In this document: one piece after another, positions 11,901 to 23,900 of the stretch | Layout of the letters: each line of letters begins with the position of its first letter | How positions within the stretch are numbered: position 1 is the stretch's first letter | NCBI GenBank assembly: GCA_946894095.1 | Contig: OX335655.1 | Location: forward strand, 17,174,001 to 17,238,000 | Direction of reading: 5' to 3' | DNA from: Incurvaria masculella | Lineage: Eukaryota; Arthropoda; Insecta; Lepidoptera; Incurvariidae | Length of the DNA stretch: 64,000 bases | The notes under the pieces: model-generated | The model's input: the letters and a program-made list of their open reading frames with translations, nothing else | Databases searched by the model: none | What the model was told of the DNA's origin: nothing | Translations under genes and position numbers: made by a program

Positions 11901-14900
11901 TGCGGCTGATGTCGACGCGCTGCTTCGCGTCGCTCATCCAGCTGATGCCGCTGGACGGCGCGGTGCCGGAGCCGGCGGGCGTCTCGCCGGAGCTGCGCGC
12001 GCGCAGGGCGCACGACCGCCGCTTCCTCGAGCGGCTCTTCAACCCCAAGTGCATCGAGGACTACAAGACGCCGGTGCCGGTGGCCGCCGAGCTGCGGAGC
12101 TATCAGCAGGTTCGTTCCGATTTGAAGGGACACTAGTCTGAAAATAAAATAATTAAGGTTCTGTTCCATTATGACTACCTGACTCCAACGGCCACCCTTT
12201 ATAAACAAACAGGACTTTTAAATATCACAAATATATACAAATACAGCACATGCATCCTAATCAGGAAAATACTCAATGATAACATTCATTCCCAGACAAC
12301 ATTTGTAAGAAATGATGAAGTGCACGCTTATTTCACTCGGAGCGCGCGAAACTTACACGTGTTTTTGCCAAGAACAAATTACGGTAAAAGGACCGTGACT
12401 TTTGAGGGAGCAAACATTTATAATACCTTACCTAATCATATTAAAGACCAAACGTCTCTAGAAGTGTTTAAAAAAATGGTAAAATCGTTCTTCCTTGCCG
12501 ATTAATGTTAAATATCTAAGGTAACCGTAACAAACTTTAATGTAATTAACTCATTATTCTCTGTAAGTGAATGTTCTGTTCTTAAGAGAAATAAATAATC
12601 TTTAAACTGACCTGGTGCATCCCTCACGATACTTTCAAGTATTACTACACAATGCAGTTGTCATTTTTAAAAATATTGAGTCTAGCACCTAAACGCACAC
12701 TCTGACATATCCGTCATAGTGGTCAGTCCGAGTTCTCACCTAAATTGGCGTTTACGGAACTTCAAAGTTACGTAAAAACGTCAAACTTCATACAAATGTT
12801 TACTAGTTATTCTGTGGTTTTACTTCTTCAAGCTGTCAAAACTTCTGATTTGTATGTAAACCGGCAGACGGCATAAACGGTGTGGAGAAAGGTGGGTCAG
12901 GTCTTGAGACCCACGGCTGTGCAGCTGCTCTCCACTAGTCGTGATTTAAATGTTATATATGTGTTATCTCGCTGGGAAACTTCGTTAGTGCGATATAGAC
13001 TTCATGTCTGGCTGGTAGCGCCATCTAGCGCCCGCCATGTTAACTAACTTCTGTGCATCTGTTTTTGTTGATGTGTGGCATGTGAAACTAGCAGCTCTCA
13101 GTAGAGGGCGCTAGGTCGCTACAACGGCAATGTCAACGTATTTACGGCGGTAAGCTGGCACATCAAACTGAGCCTTGCAAATGTTAGTGCGCTTAATTCT
13201 CACTGCGCGGTCTTAAATTTCTCTATACATTTGAAAATGTTAGTCGATCAGTTTGGCGTAATCGCCAATTTAGGTGACAAGTGGAACTAGGAGTACAGAG
13301 TGGTCAGTCTGAGTTCTCACCTAAATTGGCGTTTACGTAACTTTGAAGTTTCGTAAAAACGTCAAACTCCATACAAGTTTATACTAGATATTCTGTGGTT
13401 TTACTTCTTCAAGCTGTCAAAGTCAAACTTGGACTTCTGATTTGTATGAAAACGTGGAGTCGACGTAAACGGCAACGTCGACATATTTACGGCAACGTTG
13501 AGTAAGCTGTAAAATCAAACTCGGACTCGCAAATGTTAGTTCGATTAACGCCCACTATGCGCGCTCTTCAATTTCTCCATACATTTGAAAACGCCAGTCG
13601 ATCGGTTTGGCGTAAACGCCAATTTAGGTGACAACTGAGACTGCGGGCTCAGATCTTATCAGAGTTCTTGGTATTAAAATACACCCCATTGCAAAGGGTG
13701 AAGAAAGGTCGATATTGATATATTTTTTTCCGCCAATATCGCTTTACTGCATAGGGTGAAGTACACAGGCAGGTCTCGCACGTGGGAAAAGTTCCTAAGG
13801 AATCGTAATGGTTGGTCCATTCAGTTAATTTTTTTATGGGAGTAGATACTTTTTGATAAACCTTTCGGTTTTTGTATGTTCTTATTGGCTGCAACATTAC
13901 GTTTTTCGTAGGGTGATGTAACCGTATGGATAGCTTTGTTGGTAGAGCGTGCGGCATGTCATTACAATTTCATGTTGGCAGGCGGGCGTGAACTGGCTGC
14001 GGTTCCTGCAGCAGTACAAGCTGCACGGCGTGCTGTGCGACGACATGGGGCTCGGCAAGACGCTGCAGTCGATCGTGGTGGTGGTGGGCGCACACTGGGA
14101 GCGCGCGCAACGCTACGCCGCCACGCGAGCGCCCGAGCACGCCGCGCTGCCCTCGCTCGTCGTCTGCCCGCCCACGCTCACCGGTATGCCCATCGACACC
14201 AAACCACACGGCACAGAGAACGGGCTGCGGTTCCGGGAGAGCTTTGTAATCAGTCGCTCCTTGATAAAATATGGTGAAAACAATGGAAATAAAGAGAATC
14301 TCTCCACATTTCACTGTTGGTGAATTTAACGAACTCATACATTTGGTCACTCTTACACAAACCGAGGCAGCATTTGCGGCAAGACAGCACCCGTGCCTCA
14401 CGCTTTTTTGTTTTTTTGCTGCCCGACAAACGCAACGTACTTGCAAAATGAGAGACGATTTGCAATTTTGTATACCTTTTATTTACGAATTTGAAAATAA
14501 TCTTTCCCTTTATGACCAATGCCTTAAAGACTACAGCAATAAAAGGATAACGGAAATAATTTGGCAGAGAATCGAATATAAAATTCAATTTATTTTTAAT
14601 TTCACCAAAACTTGCGCAATGGCAGAGAATCGAATCAATTTATTCAATTTATTTTTAATTTTTGCCAGAATTTGCGCAATTAACATCTGTGATTGACATA
14701 GTAAGGATGGACCCGATGATGACTTTTTTGTTGTAAAAACTGCCACATGAAAAAATTATCATCTGACGATGAGGAAATGGCTACAAATGCAGCACCACTT
14801 TAGTGTGCGGTGAGTGGCCGCATTTGCAGTGCAGTAAAGTGTCATGTCATGATGCGACGACGCAAATGCTCTCTGCATGTCGTTTGCTGTTCCTGTGTGC

Positions 14901-17900
14901 GGCCGCCGGTGTGGACATCATTATGCATAGGTGGTCTTTCCGCCGCTTTGCCATGTGGATTGAGAGACGGAGATACCTGTCTCCAGCCACTAGTGCTGCC
15001 CAATTTTGTCTTTATGTTGATTTCGTGTTCATCAACGCAGGACACTGGGTGTACGAAGTGAAGAAATTCATCCCGAGGGAGTACCTTAACCCGCTGCAGT
15101 ACATGGGGCCGCCGAGCGAGCGAGAGAAGCTGCGCGCGCAGGTGAAGCGCCACGACCTCATCGTCGCCTCCTACGACATCGTGCGGAAGGACATCGACTT
15201 CTTCAGCGGCATCAGGTGGCACTACTGCATCCTGGACGAGGGGCACGTCATCAAGAACGGCAAGACGAAGGCGTTCAAGGCCATCAAGATGCTCGTAGCA
15301 AACCATCGGCTCATACTCTCCGGGACACCCATACAGGTTTTAATTTTGTTAAATTTAAAATAAAATCTATATTTTTAAGGTTCCGTACCCAAAGGGTAAA
15401 ACGGAACCCTCTTACTAAGCCTCCGCTGTCCGTCCGTCCGTCCGTCTGTCACAGGGCTGTATCTCATGAACCGTAATAGCTAGGCAGCTGAAATTTTCAC
15501 AGAGTATGTATTTATTTTGCCGCTATAACAACAAATAGGCAAAATAATAAAATATAAAAAATTAAAGGGGTGCCCAATACAAAAAACCTGATTTTTTTGT
15601 GTGCGAGTCCGACTCACACTTATCCGGTTTTTTTGGGCTTTTACTAAAATCCTTTGTTTTTGTACAATTTGTTGACGGGCATATCTGTAACCTGCAGAAT
15701 TGTTTGTTGTTTTAATTTTTATTTTTATATAACAGGACATGGATGGCTAATACCACAACCGCCGTCATGATATTAGCCCAACATATCGCATTCCCTAAGG
15801 AATTAGATGTCATGCCAGGATCTTCCCTTTCTGAGCAAGGCTACATCGTACTGGATGGAAAACAGACCATTTTTTTTTGTTCATCGCCGTTTCGACCATC
15901 TATTCAAGATATCCAATGTGATGGTATCAACCTGGGCGATCTTTTTTAGTTTTACATATATTCCGAACCATGGAACACCTCACATTCGTTGCAAAATGGG
16001 CTCATCCTACTCAGAAGGAGATAGAAATTGTATAAATGGAGTGAGCATTTGCACCCATTATCAGTTATTAATATTATTTCTGCCTACAGAATTAATATGA
16101 TAAATAAGTAAGGGAAACAGCTAATATGATTGTGTGTACACCCCCTCTTATGTCCCGCGCCGCCGTCTCTATGCGTATTGGGTGGCGCCACCCGATCCGC
16201 ATAGAGACGGCGGCGCGTAACACAAGAGAAGGTTTATGATGATTGTGTCTCATATAATAAATAAATTCATTCGGAATTATTGGAACCCTGTTACAATGGT
16301 GCGAGTCTTATGTGATGAACCGACACCAAAAGGTTGTAATCAATGGCTACTCTTCAGAGTTATATAATATTCCATCAGGTGTCCCACAGGGTTCCCATCT
16401 TGGCCCTCTTTTCTTTTTGATGTACATAAATGACATCGTAACCAATATCAGGCTCAGCAAATTTGTCATGTATGCTGATGATCTCAAGTTATACATGAAA
16501 ATCAAAAATATTAATGACTTCAAACTTCTCCAAGAAGACCTGGATAGTATTAACTCTTGGTGCTCGGCTAACGACATGGCACTTAACACCTCAAAGTGTT
16601 ACCATATAAATTTCTCGAGAAAACGTATACCAATAAGTTTTAAGTATGTCATTGGAAGTCAGTCATTAGCTGAGGTGGATCATCTGCGTGATCTAGGAGT
16701 CATCGTTGACAAAGCTATGAGGTTCCACTTACATATTGATCATATATCTAAAAAAGCTTCTCGGACACTAGGATTTATATCACGGCACACGAGAGTATTC
16801 AAAAATCCGCACACTTTCATAGTCCTCTACTCATCACTTGTACGTAGTACTCTTGAGTACTGTAGTACGGTATGGAGCCCAATTTACCAAGTACATATTG
16901 ATAGGCTGGAGAGAGTTCAGAAACGTTTTCTATACCACCTCACCTTTTCACAGAAACTTTGCGGTACCATATAAAGATCGACTCACTTATTTTAATATGG
17001 AAACACTAGCTCTACGCCGATCTTGCCATGACGTCATATTCATGCACAAAATTTTAAGTGGTGTTATAGATTGTTCTGAGTTGCTGCAGCGGATAAATAT
17101 ATGTGTCCCACGATCAGGCAGCCGTTGTCCCACTAATGCCGGTTCACACGCTCCTATTTACAGAATAAGCAAACTATGTAATGAATGCAGGGATCACTGT
17201 GACATATATGCGGATCCGCCGGGGAAATTAAAATATAGTTATAGGAAATACTGTAATTCTGATTACTGAAATACTGTAAGCTGAGTTAAGGAGTTATGAA
17301 TACTTTTTTTTTTGTATAGATTAGTAGAAAACGTATATTCTTGTGTTTATTTTTGTTCACTTTTTAGGTATACAGTTTATTGTTTAAATTACACTTACTT
17401 TATGTGCTTTTCATATTTCCATATTATTATATCTGCTTAACTATACGCAAGTAGTGTTCTGCTTTAGTGGAGTGTACACAAACTTTAAATTCTATAAGTA
17501 TGCATATTATTTTGTCTCATACGTGTATAACTCTGTTGTGGAACCATAATAATAAAAAAAAAAATAATTGCCGTCGCCCCGCCCGACAGAACAACGTCCT
17601 GGAGCTGTGGTCGCTGTTCGACTTCCTGATGCCGGGGCTGCTCGGCACCGAGCGGCAGTTCACGGCACGCTACTCGCGCGCGATCCTGGCGGCGCGCGAC
17701 CCGCGCGCCACGCCGCACCACCAGCAGGCCGGCGCCAAGGCGATGGAGGCGCTGCACCGACAGGTACGCGCTCCTCGCCTTGCGACGCGACGCGGTCCTT
17801 TTGATTGACGTCAAAAAGACGGAGAGGCAATTAAGCCTGTCATAGTGTCATATTCGTCTGATGCCAAATACGATTTTGGTGATGACGGCAATATGTTTGA

Positions 17901-20900
17901 ATCTTTGTTGGACTATCCTGTAAGCTGCTTCTACTGCAGGCCCACTAGGATAGTGAATCAAAAAGTTAAATGTAAAACTGACAGAGTTTTCAAATGTTTG
18001 ATACTCCGCGCTTTCCGTCATTACCGCGCTAGTCTCCCCGTGTGCAAAAACACACTGACAAGTGAAAAGTTGTGTGATGAGCGTGTGACGGCGCAGGTGC
18101 TGCCGTTCCTGCTGCGTCGCGTGAAGGAGGACGTGCTGCAGGAGCTGCCGCCCAAGATCACGCAGGACTACTACTGCGAACTGAGCCCGCTGCAGCGGCG
18201 CCTCTACGAGGACTTCTCGCGCGCGCACCTGCCCGAGGCGCTCGCGCCCGCCGCCGCTGCCCAATCGCCCGCCGCCACCGCCGCCGCCGGCGCCAAGAGC
18301 CACGTCTTCCAGGTACCTCCTGCGTGCACCCCCTTTTACCAGAGTACAACCCAATGCATAATCGCCACCTGCACAAAAGTATTTTTTTGTCCCATTGGGA
18401 ATGCGGATTGAGTCTACGCTATTTTCAGCCGACTTAAAAAAAGGAGAAGGTTCACAATTCGTACATTTTTGTCCACAAAGCACACCTGAAAATGTATAAT
18501 GGACCCCTTCTACTCAATGGGGCGAATGAGGAAAACCATTATTTATCACCTCGAGTGTTTGAAGTCGATGCAATGTTTTTTAAACCTGGTTTTAACTGCA
18601 AAAGTCGATTTATTTACCTGGATTAACTTTATATTTTGTATGATTTTAATTTTAAAGTTTATTTTAAATTATCATTTTCCCATCAAGCAATCGACTATGA
18701 TATCTTAATCACTGCAATTAACATTTTAGCTCTGTCGAGCATTTCCATGGTAAAGACGATAGAGGCCTCTTGTCCTTCCGTGCTCGCCGATCTTGTCTGT
18801 ACACAAAAGCGGAGAGTAATGGGATGTGGTATTGTGGTGGCGGTGCAGGCGCTGCGCTACCTCCAGAACGTGTGCAACCACCCCAAGCTGGTGCTGACGG
18901 AGGAGCACCCCGAGGGCGCGCGCGTGCGGCGCGAGCTCGCCGCGCAGCAGAGCAGCCTCCACGACATACAGCACTCGGCCAAGTTGCCCGCGCTCAAGTA
19001 ACCCACAACCTACCTTTTTTAAATTAAGGTGGCCCAACCCGGCGGCCCTAACTCATTCGCGGGCACGGTACAAAACCGTGCTGTTGCGCTCTGGGACCTC
19101 CTCTGTTTCAAAGAATAAGACAGGCTCCGTTATGAGGAAGATGCAACATGTCAACATAAAAGACAATGTGCATAGTGTATGATTTGGTAAGATTTACGAA
19201 AATTTTAATTTCAAAACGACTTATAGCTAAAAGTAAACCACGACCGCTGTAGTCAAAAAGCTAACAAAAACCAAATAGATTAAAAATTTTGATTTAATAA
19301 GCTATGTCTGATGTTTAATCTTTTTACGATATTCTTACTTTATCATTGCGTAATCTACCTCCAAAGTTATTGTATAAAACGAGCGAAAAATTCGAACTTT
19401 CGGACCTTATAACTTAAAAACCAAACACAATTTTACAATGCCAATGGTCATCAGACATCTAGTTCAATCAAATAAAGCTATTTTGAGCAAAATTTTGGAT
19501 CTCTGACAAGAAATATGGGCGTGATCTTCTTTCCCCTTTTGTATGGAGAGATGAGCGGGTTGGGCCACCTTAAGGTTCATCATCTAGAACACCATTCAAA
19601 CATACATTAGTTAGTTACTGACACAACATTTACTAATATTTATGGTAGATTATGATACCTGACCTAGCACAATTCTAGCTACAATTTCAAATAATACAAG
19701 CAGAACATATTTAAAACGAAAATTAATTCTATGATAAATTACGATAAATTGTTACCAACTTTGTGAGATCTTTCTTAAATTTTCCTTCCATTGTCATTCA
19801 GAACATAAATTGAAATCAAAATCTTTTATATCTGATACAGTAATGTTGAAACTGGCAAATATTTAGGAAAGAGATAAATAAAAACCGAGAATTGGTCTAA
19901 ATTTATAAATTTTAAGAGGAATGAAATTAGTGGCTCTAGCAATTTTTTATTTATTTATTTATTTGATGAACGAGCAGCCTAAGCTGATGTGTTCATGTCT
20001 GGGTTCACTGGTGCTTTGTTATTTTAGTAATATATTTAGTTTAGTGTTTTTAGGTGTTTGTCAAGCCTGTTTTTAAAAGAATTGGTGGTGGGTGCTTCAA
20101 CGACATCTTCTGGCAGCTTGTTCCACATTTCAACTGCTCCATTTGACAGGAAGTGTTATCTCGGGTTTGTTCAGCTGACAGTGGCATTGAGCTTTAGGCT
20201 ATGACCACGGAGATGACTAATTAAGTTGTTATATGATTCTTTTTCTAATAGTATTTTTGCATTTATTTTATGTGGCATTCTTTTCCCACTGTGAGTTTCC
20301 ATGGAGATAGTCAAACAATCGTGGAGACGACGAGGATGAACGGCTTTGACGTTTGAAATTGAAATGGATAAAACATGTCACATTGCATGCACAAACATAC
20401 ATACATACCATCACATGGGTTTCGGTACGTAAAAATAATACAATTCGGCTCAATGCATTTCTTCCTGTGATGTCGTAAGAGCCTACTAAGGTTTTCGGCG
20501 TTCATGGTTCGGAATCTGCGTTAAACTCTAGGTTCCCTTCTTACTAGGCGGTAGGGTTAATCCAGCCCATGTATTGGGCTAATATCACGACAGGTGTGGT
20601 ATTGGAAATCCATGTCCAGTCTTCAACAACAAGTTTCTTTATATACCATCTATACCAAATTCATGATAACCTTTTCAAATTTTAATGATCAAGAATGAGC
20701 CATTGGAATCTATTTGTCGCACTCGGGACATACAGGCGTATCTCACAATTATAGCTTTTATATATATAAAATACATATATTAAATCGGACATACATGGTG
20801 TATCCACATACAGAAAAAAACCGGCCAAGTGCGAGTCGGATTCGCACACGAAGGGTTCCGTACAAGATTTAACAAAAAAAAATATTTTAACACATTTTTT

Positions 20901-23900
20901 GTATGGGGCCCCCCTTTAATTATTATTATTTTTCATTTTACCTATTTGTTGTTATAGCGGCAAAATAAATACACACTCCGTGAAAATTTCAGCTTTCTGC
21001 CTATTACGGTTCACGAGATACAGCCCTGTGACAGACGGACAGACGGACGGACGGACGGACGGACGGACGGTCGGACGGACGGACGGACGGACAGCGGAGG
21101 CTTAGTAATAGGGTTCCGTTTTTACCCTTTGGGTACGGAACCCTAAAAACGAGACAAATTGAACTCTCGCTTCAGATCCCTTCTATGGTTGCTGGGAAGA
21201 CACACTAGACAACAACTACTGATCTACAAATCTATCCTGAAGCCAGTATGGACATACGGAATAGAGCTCTGGGGAACAGCCAGCAATTCGAACCTGGAAA
21301 TCCTACAAAACTTTCAGAATAATGTGTTCCGCACAATCACAAACGCCCCATGGTTCGTGAAAACATCAGAAACGCACGAATACCTGCAAATGCCCACAAT
21401 AATAGAGGAAATAAATAATGCCTCCAAACGCTACTCTAAACGACTAACGGCTCATGTCAACAAGCTGGCTGTAGCTCTTACCGATACTACAGATAATGTC
21501 AGAAGATTGAAGCGGCATGTTATTGCTAACCTAGACAAGAGAACATAAGATGCCTATACTTACAGACCACTCATAAGAGATAGCCATCCAAAGGGAGCCA
21601 CTATCTCATTCTAGTCTTCAAAGCACTCAAAAAACCTGCTGCACTGATTGCAGAAAAAAAAAAAAAATTATTTGCTCTATTATTTATGTTTAAACTCTTA
21701 GCAAAACTTCTTACCAGGTTATTTTTTACAGCATCAATTGCAGTATATTCACTTAAATATGAAAGAAAACAGACTAAACTATCACTTTTTCAACTCTACC
21801 GCAAATTTAATAAAATTGAGATATGCGTGTACGTCCTGGGTGTGACGTATTGATTGATGCTAACAAGAACAATTTTACCAGCAAAAATCATACTTGATAT
21901 TGAAAACATTTACATGGTACATACATTTATGTGGACTAATGAGAATTTTATCGAGAGATTGTAAAAAGAGTGAGTTGAACTCGGTCCTCTGTTTGGTTTT
22001 GCAGACAGCTGCTCCAGGACTGCGGCATCGGCGTGTCGGCGGGCGGTGGCGGCGGCGGCGCGGCAGGAGGCAGCGGAGGTGGCGGCGGCGGCGCGGCGGA
22101 GGCAGTGGGCGCGGCGGTCGTCTCGCAGCACCGCGCGCTCATCTTCTGCCAGCTGAAGGCGATGCTGGACATCGTGGAGCGGGACCTGCTGCGCGCGCAC
22201 CTGCCCGGCGTCTCCTACCTGCGGCTCGACGGCTCGGTGGCGCCGGGCGCGCGCCACGCGCTCGTCCACACGTTCAACAGCGACCCCTCCATCGACGTGC
22301 TGCTGCTCACCACCAAGGTATCTAGAGCATCTTAAGACCGCCCCTTAAGCTATGCTCCCAATACAAACATAGTTTACTAATCATTGAACCCTGGGGCACC
22401 CCGCTAAGCACGTCGTGCGCCTCTTAATGAGCCTCGCCTACGCGTACTCTGAATTTTCTATTTGTGAGAACGTCCTTGATCCGTGCCAGTAGTTTCCCTC
22501 TGAATCCTAAATGTTCCAGCTTTTGAGTTTGACAGTTTATTGGGACTCTATCGAAGGCCTTCTTGTAGTCCAAGTAAATGATATCAATAGGATTTCGGTC
22601 ATTCCACTCGCTAGTCCATGTGTCAACACAAAGTGAGCAGATTACTTACAGTCGAGAGTCTCGGTACAAAGCCGTACTGTTCCTCGATTATGATGCTTTC
22701 TTGGGTTAAAAATGATCTTACTTGCTCATTAATATTTTTTTTCCATAGTTTTGCACACAATACTTGTCAGGCTTATTGGTTGGTAGTTCACTGCGGAAAG
22801 CTTGTCTCCTATTTTGTAGATTGGTGTGACCGTTGCTTCCTTCCAATCAAGTGGCGCCATCTGTTGATCAAGTTCGGTCGGCGTGCAAATACATTTCTTA
22901 CCGAAACACCGAACTATTTGCAGTTGGGCAATACCCTCAAAGCTCATGCGCTTGTAACAATACTGATTGATCATTTACTCTGAGGACCCTAATAGACTCG
23001 GTCTCGAGCGAAAGAACACCCACACATCCACTGAACTTGTGTCTCGCGGCAGGTGGGCGGGCTCGGGCTGAACCTGAATGGCGCGGACACGGTGATCTTC
23101 GTGGAGCACGACTGGAACCCGATGCGCGACCTGCAGGCCATGGACCGCGCGCACCGCATCGGCCAGCGGCGCGTCGTCAACGTCTACCGCCTCATCACGC
23201 GCAACACGCTCGAGGAGAAGATCATGGGGTACGCCCGTCACTATTTACCGTTTGTTTTGTTTTGCTGAACTGGCCAATGTTAAAATAAGACAAAGGCTGT
23301 CCACAGGGAGGTGTTCTTTCACCCCTGCTCTGGAATATCGTGGTGGACAGCCTTATCACGAGCCTAAACGAAAAGGGACATAAGACTGTTGGCTATGCAG
23401 ACGATATCACGATTCTGATTAGTGGCAAATCGGAAAAAGTACTTTTCAACGTAATGAGATCGGCTCTAAGAATCGTATAGAACTGGTGTGAAGGGAATGC
23501 ACTCTCAGTAAATCCAAACAAAACAGGACTTATTCTCTTCACGAACAAGAGGAAGTTAGAAGACATGAAACTGCCAAAATTTTTTGGCATAGAATTATCC
23601 CTATCAACAGAAGTCAAATATCTGGGTGTAATTCTTGATGGCAAGATGAACTGGAATAAACATCTCGAAGACAAAACAAAGAAGGCGTGCATCTCCTTCT
23701 GGCAGTGCAAGAGAATGCTCGGGAAAAAATGGGGCTTAAAACCCTCCATAACACTCTGGCTATACACTGCTGTAATTCGACTAACCATAACCTACGGCGC
23801 AGTAGTATGGTGGCCTAGGACGGAACTGAGCAAAAGCAAAACTCCAAAGTCTGCAACACCTTGCATGCGTTGCAACGACAGGCTGCATGAGAACAACTCC

